From NCBI RefSeq assembly GCF_000219625.1, contig NC_018213.1:1234055-1298054 (forward strand): 64,000 nucleotides of DNA, given 5' to 3'. The DNA is from Zymoseptoria tritici IPO323. Taxonomy: Eukaryota > Ascomycota > Dothideomycetes > Mycosphaerellales > Mycosphaerellaceae. The translations under genes were made by a program, and so were the position numbers. The notes beneath the pieces are model-generated. The model saw only the letters and a program-made list of their open reading frames with translations, did no database searches and was not told the origin of the DNA. Below are positions 1-12,309 of the stretch, one piece after another (the stretch's first letter is position 1; each line of letters opens with the position of its first letter).

Positions 1-3000
1 GCTGGCGACGCCGACTTGAACACTCTGCGCCTCAGGCGACCGTCTAGTGCTGGCGCCGACACGGAACAGGGGACTGGCGAGGGCATGGGTATGCACAGTA
101 TCGATCGCTGGTCACATTCCACCACATCCAGTGCGGGCTCGCTCGCGAACACTCGACGTCAAAGGTCAAGCAGCGGCGCCGTGCTCTCATCTCTGGCCGG
201 CCAGCATTACTCCTCGCCACAGCGCAAAGCGCCGCATCCTCCGGGAACTCAAAGGACGTCTACAGAACGTAGCCCTCAGCAAATTCGAAACCAATTGAGA
301 ACTGATCATTTGCCCGCTGCGTCCACCGCCCTGTCGCCGACACCGACTACTCCTGCACTGACCGATCCGAATGAACCGGAGACGCCATCCACCTCAAATA
401 CCGTATCGACACCTTCGGCCTACACGAACCCACCATACGACTACTTTCGAGGGAATGAGGATGCGTATGGTCCCGCAAAGGCGCAAAGAGAGTCGTTGGA
501 TCGGAATCAGGCTGTGGCCAACACAATGGTCACCAGTTCACAGCCTGCCCAGGCGGAATATCGTCAATCGTCAAGAAATTCGGTATCTGGACAGCGAGCG
601 AGATCATCAGCGGAGAGTAGCAATCGTCGGTCTCGCGAAAAGACGGAAAAGGACAAGAAGGCAATGTTGTCAAAAGCGCTACAGAAGGCTAATACAGCCG
701 TGTTGCTGGACAATGCACAGAATTATGAGGGCGCTTTGGAGGCGTACGGAGATGCATGCGATCTGCTGCAGCAAGTTATGGAGCGGACATCGGGAGCTAC
801 GGACAAGCAAAAGTTGGACGCCATTCGGGACACATACAGCAACAGAATTGTTGAACTTCGACTGCTCGTAGATGATCAGCCCACGGGCTACGACGAGAAG
901 AACCTTCCGGCGAGGCCAATGAGCGACAACAGTCCGACTTCAAGTCCTCATCTTGGACCTGCAAGTCCACAATACCCTGGCATAGATGTCGTATCTCCAA
1001 TCGTGGGAGATGAATCGGCTCCACGACTGCCTCAAGCGAAAGATGATCGAGATAGCTTCTTCTCCAGAACGATGGCAGCAGTAGAGAACTCTGCCAGTTT
1101 CGACTTCTCCAACGGTCCGACACCGATGGGTGATCACACTTCTGGAGGAGCTGAAGATGATCGTGGTATCCTCCAGTCGGCGGACAGCAGACCGATGTAT
1201 CTACCGCCGCCAGAGTTTGGCGATTCGGTGCCACCCCCTCTGTCACCTAGACGATCACCAAGAATACCGGACGAATATGAGGATCGCTGGCAGCGCGAGG
1301 TAGAACAGTCTCAGGAAGAAGAGCCACCATCAGAGAGACCACGACCAAGCAGCAGAGAGTCCATGTCTTGGCTGGACACGATTGACGAATCAGTCTCATC
1401 ATGCTCCGATTCTGTGCATTCTGTGAACTCGCAGCAAGGGGTGCGAAGGAAGCACATACGAGGTCTCAGCGGTGCGACAGATCCTGATTTCGACGCCGCA
1501 TTCGATGCGGCTGTGGAAGCAGCATATGGAGAAGGGTTTGAACCAGACATGGAAGCTCGCAGACGAATGACAGCTTACGGTGGGAAAGCGAGGCACGAAT
1601 CGGTTCAGGTGCCCTCGTCAGAGATCGAAGAGATCACTCCTGGCGCACTGCAGACTTCGAGAATACCTCAGATGGACGATACCGACGACGAGGAAGAAGA
1701 GCGCATATTGGACGAGATGACCAATGAGTACGGACAAGGCTTCAATTTCGATCTTCAAACGAAATCGGCACTTCCACGGCAGTCCGACTCGAGTGGCTAC
1801 TCGAGGAGCACCTGGCAGAGTTCACAGATGTCAGACCGGGCTACCGCTGCTACTTCGTTATCGACGGTTGCAGAGGATCGCATTACAAACCGCATGTCGA
1901 CCATTCTGAGTGTCGCACCGCCTGACACATCAATGCTTCCTCCATGCTCGGCACCTCCGCGCGGATCACTTCCACGTCCACCAAGTGCTGGTGCCAGTAG
2001 TCGAGGCTCCACCGTGAGGAATCGCAGACTTTCTGGAGCCAATTCCAAGCAGTTGAAGATCGACACAGCACCACGAGCAGACATTCGAAAGCGAGCCTCT
2101 ACCTTCCACCAAGGGACAAGTCCATTCGCGGAAGAGCACGAGCACGAGAGCGCATCTGCTGCAGAGGACAGCTTCGGCGGCAGGGTAACGTCCGCGTCTT
2201 CTGAGCCACATCATCAGAAGCCGCTCAGGACTGCTCCTTCTCTAGAGTTGAAGACAAAATTTGATGGTTCGAGCATGCCCACGCGGCAGCTGAACAGCTA
2301 CAGGCAGGGCTTGGAGCCCTCGTCCGGCGACTCCCAGCCCACCAGACAGATGCTGTTCAGGAAGAACAAGTCATCGGCCAGTCTCAGAGAACACGCTGTT
2401 CTCATGGCTTCTCCTGATCTCGACGGTGGTAGCTCGCTGGCAACACCAATGAGCTCCATGTACATGACATTTGCCGCGAAACGCAGTCAGACGTCGATGT
2501 CGCAGCGAGCCACACTGCCGCAGATCCCTGCCGACAGTCAAATGTCCGGCGGCGCATACTTGTTCGACACTACGCTTTGTGCTAGTCAAGCGCCGGTCTC
2601 TCCTCGCTCTCCGCACACATCGCCGCAACCTGTCGGTCTTGAGCCATGTCCCGAATCCTTTTTACTACGTCCTTTCTGGCTGATGCGTGCGATGTCGTCA
2701 ACCATCGTCCATCCTCGCGGTGGCTTTCTCTCCACCAAGATGTTCGTACCGCGCGAGGTATGGCAGATGAAGGGCGTCAAGCTAAAAATGGTCGAGGAGA
2801 AGGTCGCCAACTGCGACTTGCTTACCGCCGCTCTCGGTCGCCTATCCGGTGTGGACACCAACGACGCAGATGCAGTCATGGACGAGCTTCAAAGCTTCGA
2901 AGAAGTCATGGAACGCGTGCAAGCAGCCCTGACCAAGAAACTCGGAAGCGACGTGGGCGTGCACGGTGTCGCAGGCATGTTCAAAGACGCCTCCGCCGCG

Positions 3001-3836
3001 GCCGTGTCTAACGCTGTGGGTAATTCCCACGGCTCGGACTCCGCTGCTGCATCGGACAAAGCGGCGAAGAGCAATTCCGGCAAGAGCTATCTCTCGTCCT
3101 GGCGCAAACTGCGCAACAAATCTTCCGGAGCTCCCATGACGTCCTCCTCCGCCGGCAATTCTAATAGCAGGTCGTCCAACGGCAAGGACCAACACACCAT
3201 GCCCTCTGTCCCGATGACAACCTTCGTGCCCGTCGAACGTCGCGGCAACAAGAGAGATGCGCGGAACCTCGTTTTCGAGGGCCCCAACAAAGAGTACATG
3301 GGTTCCCTAGCTCGGCTCTTCGACGGGGTGCAAATCCTTGGTAAGTCTCGAAGCTTCAATCCTCGGCACTTATTCCTTTTGTGGAGACAGCCTCGCTCGC
3401 GTGCAGCACACCGCTTTCTGCAAGAGCTGTCCGTTCGTTGCGTTGCCTTCGCTTCGCGTTCGTGCATGTGCTGCTGCGCTTCGCTTATGCGATTTGATCC
3501 ACTCTCTTTAAGCAAGCATGCCGTCCACGCCCCCACGCACTATGCTCTACCCGACCTCATCCCTCCCACCCTATCCTGTCATCGCATGCATCGCATGTCG
3601 AGTAAATCGCCAGCGTTGAGACAGCTTCGCTAACACATCTCCTCACAGATCAAATCGCGCGCCAAGTCGAAGATCCTGGCCTCAAGCACTCCTCGCCTAC
3701 GCATGTAGGCCTGGAGCTCAGCATTCGGCACGCAGCCGAGTTCTTTGGCTTCTACATTTGTCGCTTCGTGCTGGCAGACTTGGGCCTGCTGATGGACAAG
3801 TTTGTCAAGCGAGGCACGGAGTGGGTGCTCGCTTGA
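1..3836 (+). CDS. MIT-domain protein, 5' end outside window
   Basis: Two exons are visible, 1..3340 and 3649..3836. The reading frame is open from base 1, so the true start lies upstream; 1175 residues are seen. A MIT (microtubule-interacting and transport) three-helix domain lies at about residues 220-285 of the visible part (LSKALQKANTAVLLDNAQNY, then EALEAYGDACDLL-type heptads). MIT domains bind ESCRT-III tails or microtubules in endosomal sorting. The rest of the N-terminal two thirds is Ser/Pro-rich and probably disordered. A conserved C-terminal block resumes before and after the 308-bp intron (GTAAGT...CTCACAG); the split codon gives Asp and the tail ends KRGTEWVLA. The intron is stop-free in frame for almost its whole length, so retention would give an extended isoform. 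The family is recognised in filamentous fungi; its exact cargo is unknown to me. Confidence 0.85.
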
Positions 3837-5386
3837 AAGATGACAGAGACGGATTATGAAGAGAATCGATGACTGGCCGTCCGGGCTTGCCATGTCCGCA
3901 TGCCGCGTCCTGCGCAGATGCTAAATGGACCATTGTACGCGACGATAACGACGGACGACGAATGACATCTACGGCATGAAGTGCTCTGCCATGTGCGATG
4001 TATGACCTGCTTGTCAATCGCTAATTACCGAGCGCCATGTTTCTTGTCAGGTCGCATGCCATCTATGCCCACACGACATGGACTTGAGGATCTTAGACGC
4101 GAAATGGCACTCGGTTGGCCAACGATGCTATGAAGAAGAAGAGGAGAAAGAGAAGGAAGGAATCCAGTCTCCGGGGATCGACTAGACGAATGGTGGGCGG
4201 CCCAACGGAGTCCCGGACGCCAAAATCGAAGAGGAAAGATCTGACGAACAAGGAAGGAAGGGTGGGAGAAGTGAGGCTTTTGATCGCGGCTCAGCTGCGA
4301 CTCAAAGCAGTAAACAATACCAGGCCAGAACGACCTGCAGTCATTTCACGATCGAATTGTTTCGTGCTTCACTTTTGTGTTCTTTTTGATTGTTTGTTTT
4401 TGATATTCGGATCATGCGATGATATCCCGTCCAATCACTTTTGATGCGATTGATGTTGGCTTTTTGTGCTTGGAGGAAAATGAATGCATAAGATGTAGAG
4501 AGAGCTACAGACTGTCTCAGTCGTTTGCTATTGCTACCTTAGACATCACCAGATATCATTACTGTCACCTTTGCGATGCGTCCACGTTCGTCTTGAAGCT
4601 GCAGCTGACTCTTGGCAGACCCAGGGGTTTATGGTTCACACTTCGCTCACACAATTCTCACACACTTCACTCGTGGTATACACATGCACCATGATCCTCG
4701 TTATCATTAGACCTTGCCCATGCTATCTACTCATGCAACCAGCACACCCAGATGCCAGTCTCCATCGCGAGACCCGCCTTACCTTCCCTTTCCATCGTAG
4801 ACACAGCATCCGAGGCTCCAAAACATCCCCCTGCTCCCGTCCGTGCGAGCGAGCGAGCGAGCGTCAAAAGCCGAACCATCCGCACGCCACATCAACCCAA
4901 AGCAAACCATCGATCGATGTCATGTCCTCCAGGAACCACGACGTCCAACCCACCCGCGCGCGCTCATTGCTCTTGAAGCGTGCTGACAATTCTCCTCTCC
5001 CGCGCCTGAATAGATCTTGGCCTGCCAAGACGTAGTGATGCGCGGATTCGGTCCATTCGGTCTCACTGCCAAGAAGGGATGATCCCAAGAAGCATGGGAG
5101 GCGTGTCTTTGACGCTGGCATCTGCGCCTCGGAACGCGAATGCTGTTCTCGATGTCTTGTCTTCCTGGAGGTGCTTGGGACGGATATCTTCGGGAAGACG
5201 GGTGCTGCCGATTTCTTGTCGTGAGATGAAGGTCCTGTTGGCTGTTGCTCCAATGGATATGGTCCGATTCCGATCGCGGGTCCGAAGGAAATGTGAGTTG
5301 AAGATTGAGTATGACCATTTCGTTCGTTTTCATTTTGGCGAGCCGATTAGCTGAGAAGGTCGACGCTTTCTTGCTTCGACATTTCG
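3837..5386. other. Intergenic, no gene seen
   Basis: About 1.5 kb without a convincing coding frame. It holds the 3' flank of the MIT gene and a short GAGC tandem run near 4845-4862. Purine-rich stretches occur at 4125-4165. Confidence 0.5.
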
Positions 5387-5641
5387 TTATTTGCCGTTCT
5401 TCGGCTTGGATGAATCCAGGTACTTGGAGATATCGCTGGACATTCCACTGAGGAAGCCATCGTAGTTGTAGCCTGAGGACTTCTGCTTGGGATCTGCTTG
5501 CGGTTGTTGCGAAGGACGAGTTGAAGATGTCCCACTTGAATTTGAACTGGAGGATTGTTTTGAATCGTCTTTACCGGACGGAGTCGTCATCTGGTAGTAC
5601 GCGGATGGAAGATTCCTGGGGTATCGCGCAATATCGGCCAT
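5387..5641 (-). CDS. Small hypothetical protein
   Basis: An 84-residue frame starting with MADIARYPRNLPSAYYQM and ending in KYLDSSKPKNGK. The middle is Ser/Gln-rich (a run of SSSSNSSGTSS), followed by a compact segment SGYNYDGFLSGMSSDISKYL that looks amphipathic. I do not recognise a family. The start at 5641 is preferred because the codons upstream look like an intron 3' end (pyrimidine tract then CCAAG), so a further 5' exon is possible. It stands alone between the MIT gene and the P450, with no partner suggesting a role. It could be a chance frame, but the tail composition resembles real coding sequence. Confidence 0.4.
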   Translation of the reverse strand: MADIARYPRNLPSAYYQMTTPSGKDDSKQSSSSNSSGTSSTRPSQQPQADPKQKSSGYNYDGFLSGMSSDISKYLDSSKPKNGK

Positions 5642-7512
5642 GAAAGGCAGAGGTTGTACTTGGTGGAAGAGTAATTGACAGAATGAGTTTAGGCAGCACA
5701 AGACAACCAGAAGTCAATGGTGAGATGACAAGAAGGATCAATGGTTTGCCAATGCGATGTGCAGAGTGCTTGGGATCAGATATATCAAATCCGAAGCGAC
5801 CTCGATTGCAACTACTAAAAATGAACACGCATGGTTGCAAGCACGACTAATCACTGCCCACCACGCTTAGAAGACGTCCGGCAGTCCCGGCATTGCGTTC
5901 GTCGACCGCGATGCCCAGTAAAAAGCCTGCCTATACACATACTACTCCGCGGCGGAGCGAGTCGACTGACCATCATGCCATGCCGAGCCCCCGTACGCAA
6001 GTGTGGACAACATGCCGAGCCACCGCGAACATGTGTCGATCAGCAGCAACGATCCAGAATCCATGTAATTCAAGAGCCAAGCGAAGCCGGACAATATAGA
6101 GCCTGATCCACAGCAGAGGGTTCAGAGTTCACCGTAGGTTTGATCAATCCACAGTATTCGATGCGTTAGGCTGGCCTCGCTTACGGCAGGTGTTCACGCT
6201 ACTAGGGTACTTCGAGACCCTCGCGTACGGCTTTTATAAGGCAAACCCTACATTCAGGTGGGAACAAGCTTTGGGAGCGGCATGTGGCCGCTGGGAAGCC
6301 TTGAGGTGAGATCTCGGTTGCGGTTCTGCCTCACACTGCATAACGGCCTGATGACTGATGCTGCTGACCGGACTTCGGTACTGAGCTGGTTCCGGTCTGT
6401 ATGGATGATTCAGCGTGGTAAGTCGCCGATGCGGCGGGCGAGCAGGATCCCAGACCAGGATGGGTGTAAACGATATCAGCATCAGCCGTGATCAGACACC
6501 AGAAACGCCTCGCTGATCGACCGCCAGCATCCCGGATCTGCGTGGCTGCGGGTCTGGGATCTTGTACCTAGTCTCCTCGGGCTTAAGATAAACCACCCTG
6601 ACGCAAGCGAGACGCAGGCGTCGATATACCGAACACACCGAGAGGCGAGGATAATCTCCAAGGGAGCCATCAGGGCGTTCGACGGACCCAGACCGCCAAT
6701 GGAGCCAAGGCAGACAGTATGCTGATCCGGAGTCAAGATCCGAAAAAGAGGTTCCTTCCGCACCGATAGGCTTTGGGTAGGGGGCCATTCGGTTGTTAGC
6801 TCACGATGAACGAGCGTGAAGTTGCGGACGGGACCTTGGCAGCTGAAGAAAGGGATGCACTGGTCATCGTGTGTCGTGTCGACTCGAGGTAGGAAAGCCG
6901 ACTTCACCTTCTTCTTGTTCTCATCATCATCCCAGGAACAACGGAACGTCTGGTCGTTTCATCTTTCACACAGCCACACAGAGGCATTGCTGACGAGAAC
7001 ACGCACTTCGGCACGCAAGCGATCCGGAGCTGTGTCCAGCAACCTTGCTTTGTGCCGTGTTTGATTGGTTGGACGCTCTGCGGGTCGCCGTCGTCATTAT
7101 CAAAACGTACGACCTCACATCGATTCCGACGGGACGGTCTTGCACGACGATCCGCCTCGAGTTTGTGCGTGGAATACGACTAGAAACACAAATACTCCAA
7201 TTGCCCTCGGAGAAGCAACAAACCATCGGCATACATTACCAGGTCCAGAAAACGCTCACGAATCGCAAGTTCCACTTTGAGCCACCAAGACTGTCGATCT
7301 CGCACACAAACGATCTGCATTCCACCAGATCGCCTCTCGACCGCGCAGACATCCGCCAAGATCTACGAGAGAGACCGCTGCCGACTTTCCAAGCGACGTG
7401 GACTCCTTTGCGATCACTCATCCGCCGGTGCCTGGACGAACATCATCGCTTCCAGCGCTTAATCACCATCGTTTTGGGACATCACTCTTCGGACCCTTCA
7501 ATATACTAGAGG
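5642..7512. other. Intergenic, no gene seen
   Basis: About 1.9 kb upstream of the P450. Several short frames overlap on both strands, but none has family features or a splice pattern I trust. The last few hundred bases probably hold the P450 promoter and leader. No tRNA-like A/B boxes were seen. Confidence 0.5.
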
Positions 7513-9422
7513 ATGTTCCTCAATCTGGTCTTGGCCACTCTGGGCCTGACAGTTTTGTACATCGCGAACTGTTACCGATGCTTCAGGATCAACTTGGCCT
7601 CCGCGAAACAGAGTGGCGTGCCGTACATCTGCTTGCCCGTATACACTTTTGACAGGTTCTGGCTCGTTACGCATAAGCTATGGCTACCATTCATTGGTTT
7701 GCTGCCAAAGGCTTGGACCGAATCCTGGATCGTGTAGGTATTGGTCAATTCGAACATGTATGCCGCTGTTGCTGACGAGGTATTAGATACCTCTCGCCAG
7801 AGTACATCTGGACGAAAAAGTACGATCTCTACAAGGATCTGGACACTGATGTTGTCATCCTCGTCGCTCCCGGAGCAAACACAATGATTGTAGCAGACCC
7901 GGAAGCCAATACTCAAATCACTACTCGACGCAATGACTTTCCCAAGCCGATCTGGTTGTACACTTCGCTCGACCTCTTCGGCAAAAACGTCGTGTCGACC
8001 GAAGGTGCGAATTGGCGTCACCATCGCAAGATCACTAGTCCGCCATTCAGCGAGAAGAACAATGTTCTCGTGTGGAAGGAGTCTCTCACTCAGGCTGAGT
8101 GTATGATGACGGAGTGGGTAGGTACAGGCTCTGATGAGAGTAAGTCCGTGTGGAGCGTCGCTTCCGAAACGATGCGACTTTCTCTGCACATCATCAGCCG
8201 AGCGGGATTCGGAGTGCGTCTTCACTGGCCGCATGAGAATAGGGACGACTCGATTCCGGAAGGTCACACTATGACCTACAAGGGCGCTTTGGAGACTCTA
8301 CTCCATCGAATTCTTACTGTCATTTTGACTCCGAGATGGATGCTCGCCAACTCTCCACTGGAAATTCATAAGCTCGCGTACCGAGGATTGACCGAGTGGG
8401 GACAGTACATGCGCGAGATGTATACCCAGAAGCGTGAAGAGGTCGAACAGGGCGGTGGCGACAGAGAAGGCATGGACTTGATGGGCGCTCTGGTCGAAGG
8501 CGCAGGTATCAGCAGCTCGTCCAAGAAGTCCCAACAACTCCTCACCGACGACGAGATCCTTGGAAACGCCTTCGTCTTCATACTCGCCGGCCACGAGACC
8601 GCGGCCAATACACTCCACTTCTCGATCCTTTTCCTCGCTATGAAAATGGCCTCCCAGCGCCACCTCCAAAAAGATCTCGACGACCTCTTTGGCGACCGTC
8701 CAGCTTCCGAATGGAGCTACGATGAAGACCTACCCAAACTGTTCGGCAACATGTGCGGCGCCGTCATGAATGAGCAACTCCGTCTCATCCCTCCCGTCAC
8801 CGGTATCCCCAAATTTGTCGACACAAAAGGTCCACAAGGTCTGCGTGTAGGAGACAAACACGTCACTGTCCCAGCAGGCTGTTACGTCACCCTCAACACC
8901 ATTGCCGTCCACCGCAACCCGAAGTACTGGCCGCACACTTCGGAGCAAGATCTGCTGGAATTCCGCCCGGAACGCTGGCTCCTCGACCCTTCGAAGACCG
9001 CATCCTCAAACCATGCCGACGACGAGGGCTACCAAGTCGAAGAAGGCATGGAATTTGACCAGACCGACAAACGCCCCGACACGGCTCCCACGCTCTTCCG
9101 CCCTGCCAAAGGCGCCTACATACCCTTCTCGGACGGGTACCGCTCATGCCTGGGTCGCCGATTTGCACAAGTCGAAATTCTGGCCGTTCTCGCCGTGATC
9201 TTCAAGACCTGGACGGTGGAGCTGGATGTCAGTGCGTACATGAGTGATGCGGAGTTGAAGACCGCCAGCGAGGAGAAGAAGAAGGCGGCTTGGGCGAAGG
9301 CGGATAAGAAGGCGAGGCAGTTATTGAATGATCATATGGGCACCATCATCACCATTCAGATCAGAGGGGATAAAGTGCCGTTCAAGTTTGTGAAGAGAGG
9401 CAAGGAGAATTTCAAGTGGTGA
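7513..9422 (+). CDS. Cytochrome P450 monooxygenase
   Basis: Exons 7513..7733 and 7787..9422 (53-bp intron GTAGGT...TATTAG) give 618 residues, slightly longer than the usual 500-550. The N-terminus is a hydrophobic membrane anchor (MFLNLVLATLGLTVLYIA), placing it in the ER membrane. The I-helix oxygen-activation motif AGHETAANT lies near residue 341, the K-helix ExxR as EQLR, and the heme-binding loop as FSDGYRSCLG with the axial cysteine at about residue 528. All catalytic signatures are present, so a working haem-thiolate oxygenase is expected. Splicing restores the continuous stretch WIVYLSPEYIW. No transporter, oxidoreductase or synthase lies beside it, so the substrate cannot be inferred and a cluster role is unlikely. 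Confidence 0.92.
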
Positions 9423-9979
9423 GTGGGTTGGAGCGAGTATCGAGAGGACGTGTCTGGAGTCCACATGGCGCGAAGAGTACAGCCTGCGAAAGCAGAACAG
9501 AATTACGGCACTTCGACGATAGACATTATGAGAGTCTTCAAGGACTATCACGACCCTCGCGGCCATTCCGAGCATTCAGATCTGTGCGTCCGACAATTAT
9601 GGCGAAGTCTGAGCATTGCTCGTATTGCTGCGAAGAACAAACCACGGTGTCCGCGCCGACATCATCTGGGATGTAAGCACTTCACACCCCAGCGTCGGAA
9701 TTGACGGACTTCATCTCTAGGGCTCCTTCACCACGGGCGCCCACGGGCATATATATAGCCCGCTAGTTCTAGAGCGACAGCGATGTTTCCGATGTCCCCA
9801 CATCGTAACCAAAAAAAGCAACAGGACGTGCCCGACAACCCTCTCACCAGCGAGAATAAGCGTGTCACGTCGTTCCCTTCCAGTCCACCCATCTGCACCT
9901 TATCAATTGCGCCTCAACAAAGACACCCTCCATTTACCCGGTCCGAAGGTTCAGAACGCTCGACCTTCGGAAGCCCAAC
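9423..9979. other. Intergenic with AT-rich hairpin/TATA candidate
   Basis: The 3' flank of the P450, then at 9744..9762 a 5-bp inverted repeat (CGGGC...GCCCG) enclosing ATATATATA. It could be a TATA element for the small gene that follows, about 225 bp upstream of its ATG, or simply a local palindrome. Confidence 0.35.
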
Positions 9980-10214
9980 ATGCAATTCATCCTCCTCTGT
10001 CGCCGCTTTCGCCGGCCAAGCCCTCGCACGTACCTGCTCGAACAACAACTCTCCAAACGTGGACTGCGCCTGTTCAGATATCGACGACAACGGAATCGTC
10101 ACCCACTCCGGTAAATGTGCGGCCACCGGTGATGTATGTCTTTCCTCGGAGTCTGCTGTCTTTGTGGTATAGGCGCAAGCTATATGTGTCTGCCAGACTT
10201 GTAACGCCTCATAA
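9980..10214 (+). pseudogene. Possible small secreted cysteine-rich protein, frame broken in signal peptide
   Basis: An ATG at 9980 (context CCCAACATG) begins a hydrophobic start MQFILL. After one apparent extra base near 10000 the neighbouring frame continues as VAAFAGQALA and then RTCSNNNSPNVDCACSDIDD. This is exactly the layout of a signal peptide with an AxA-type cleavage site and a Cys-rich mature part. A short 39-bp intron (10134..10172, GTATGT...TATAG) would join a second exon ending CVCQTCNAS, giving seven cysteines in about 50 mature residues. Without that splice the frame stops at 10172. Such proteins are typical effector candidates in plant-associated fungi. The single-base shift means it is either a recent pseudogene or an assembly error. 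The family is not recognised. Confidence 0.4.
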
Positions 10215-10461
10215 TCTACTCGAGCTGCCTTTATGGTGTCGCAGACGGTGCTCACTGCAGCTTCGAACGACGACGCTGTTCCTCTCCAAATATCATACAA
10301 TAAATACGACGTCCTCGACGCTTCATGCTGGCACAAAGTTTCTTCCCGGGTCTCCAGCATCCACGCAACCCTTCGATTATGCCTTGCGATTATGCTTTGT
10401 CTCTATAATATTGTATGTTAGATACAACACACAGCATTCGCTCACACAACTTCCCTCTCAT

Positions 10462-11838
10462 TCACTCGCTTTCGTCTCCAGAGTCTCCAAAGTCGACGAA
10501 ACCTTTCGGTAGCACCCTCTTCGGCTTCGCTCCCGCTTTGTCCTCATCTGTAGCGTCCGCCTCCTTCCCATCATCGTCGTCTCCCTCGTCCTCGCTCCCA
10601 GTACCATCGTCATCCTTCCCCTGTCCCCACTTCTTCTCAAACTCCTTCGCCGCCTCAATCTCCTCCTGCAACTCCCTTGCCTCTTTGATGCTCTTCGCCT
10701 TCTCATTGCTCGGCCTACCTTCCATTCCCGCATCGTCCAACATCTTCTTCAAATGCTGAATTTTCGCCTTCTCCGTATCACAATTCGCAAGTTCTCGATG
10801 CCACAGCTTGCGAATGCCGCACTTGACAAGCCAGCCTTGGAGGCGTTTGATCTCTTCTTCGTTCTTGGAAAGAGGCTCGCCTTTTTTCTTGCTTGCTGTC
10901 GTGCTTGACTTCGTGGCTTTGGCTTTGGGCTCGGATGCGGAGGCTTTCGAGTTTCGCTTCTTTTTTCGAGGAGGATCGTCGATGAGAATGGACATCTCGC
11001 TTTCGTTGTCGGACGGGACGGCGTGGCCGGCATTGGGAGCGTTGTCGGAGATGTTGGCTGGAGGATCGGAGAGCTCGCTGGCGTCTCTGGTTGACTTTGA
11101 CTCTGCTTTTGTGTCCTCTTCCAGGTCGGAGGTGGACTTGATACGAGCAGCCTTTGCCGCTGTCGACTTAGCAGGTGCTTCAGACTCGCTGTTCGAATCG
11201 TCTACGATGGTGTCCTTTGATTTCTTGCCTGTAGGCTTTCCTTTTGTCGTTTTAGCTGTGGACTTCTTCTCCTGTGACTTCTTCTGAACTTTGCTCTGTT
11301 TCGCAGGTGCTTTCCGCTTATTGGGCTTTGCAGGTGTCGCATCCTCCGCAAATGAATCCGAGTCGTTGGCGGAGTCCTCCTTAGACTCCACAACCTCGTC
11401 TTCCTCGTCGCCATCGCTGAATGATTCGGATGCCTCCTCAGCTGACTCGGCCGTCTTCCTACGTTTCGTCCTGGCCGATGAGGCATCATCCGATTTCCGC
11501 TTCCTGGTTTTGGCGGCTGGCCGGGCCTTCGCTTTTGGCGGTGATTCCTCTGGCGTTTCTGCCTCGGGCTTGTCTGGTGATTCGAGCGCCTGCTCCTCTT
11601 CCTCCCCGTCATCCTCCTGCATAGTTTCGTTTATGACCAACTTGCTCTTCGCCTTCCATTTCGCGTCGTTCTTGAGAAAGCCGTCATCGAGTCCCAATTC
11701 CTTCTCAGCCTGTTGACGCGCCTTGTTGACTGTGATCTCTTCCTCATTCTTCACTCCAAGCCGGACGATGACTCGCAGGCATTCCTCGATTTCTGTGTCC
11801 GCCGGTAGGCCCATAGAAGTAAGATCGGAGTCCGACAT
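10462..11838 (-). CDS. HIRIP3-like histone chaperone / transcriptional regulator
   Basis: A single-exon gene of 458 residues. The first 60 residues (VIVRLGVKNEEEITVNKARQ) form a helical DEK-C-like domain. A long acidic, Ser/Lys-rich disordered middle follows. The C-terminal block from about 320 (EEEIKRLQGWLVKCGIRKLW, then HLKKMLDDAGMEGRPS and an ALKE/ARELQEE-type helix) matches the conserved region of HIRA-interacting protein 3. HIRIP3 proteins are nuclear and bind H2A-H2B through an acidic CHZ-like motif; the tail VLPKGFVDFGDSGDESE is acidic as expected. The assignment rests on the C-terminal motif; the histone role is known for the family, not shown here. It is divergent from the sterol acyltransferase with a 471-bp shared upstream region. 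Confidence 0.75.
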   Translation of the reverse strand: MSDSDLTSMGLPADTEIEECLRVIVRLGVKNEEEITVNKARQQAEKELGLDDGFLKNDAKWKAKSKLVINETMQEDDGEEEEQALESPDKPEAETPEESPPKAKARPAAKTRKRKSDDASSARTKRRKTAESAEEASESFSDGDEEDEVVESKEDSANDSDSFAEDATPAKPNKRKAPAKQSKVQKKSQEKKSTAKTTKGKPTGKKSKDTIVDDSNSESEAPAKSTAAKAARIKSTSDLEEDTKAESKSTRDASELSDPPANISDNAPNAGHAVPSDNESEMSILIDDPPRKKKRNSKASASEPKAKATKSSTTASKKKGEPLSKNEEEIKRLQGWLVKCGIRKLWHRELANCDTEKAKIQHLKKMLDDAGMEGRPSNEKAKSIKEARELQEEIEAAKEFEKKWGQGKDDDGTGSEDEGDDDDGKEADATDEDKAGAKPKRVLPKGFVDFGDSGDESE

Positions 11839-12309
11839 CGCGTGGAGTGTGGGCAGTGGGTTTGTTCTCAGGTGGTGGACAGTGGTTCATCGAGGTCGAC
11901 GCGCCGCGATCACGTATTCGGACCGAGCCGTCTTATCGTGGCCTTATCAGGAGTTTCCAGGTGAAACCAGCACCAGGAACAAGCTGCCAGCTCTGTCAGC
12001 GATGTGCTGCATGGGACTGTACACATTAATGCACGATGTACCATCAGATGCGCGCTTCATAAGCACAAAAGGCTTCGGATGTAAGCGTATCCAGCGCTCT
12101 TATACTTCCTCTTCGATTGCTATCCTCATCCTTTTACTTCAACGTCATTCTCAACATATTGATCTTGAATGTTGGCAGGGCAGGAACCGAATACGAGTCA
12201 TTCGTCTCTTCTTCTCTCATCTATGCTCTTGATCTCCTCTCAATTGTAGGTACCGCATGCTCCACAAATTGATGCAGGTCCTGAAACCCCCTGTCCGAGG
12301 CGGAGAAAC
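11839..12309. promoter_or_regulatory. Shared divergent upstream region
   Basis: A 471-bp spacer between the HIRIP3-like gene (minus) and the sterol acyltransferase (plus). It must hold both promoters. I see pyrimidine-rich stretches toward the plus-strand gene but no certain core element. Confidence 0.4.

Noticed and set aside
7513..9422. P450 as part of a secondary metabolite cluster
   Set aside because: No synthase, transporter or tailoring gene lies within reach.
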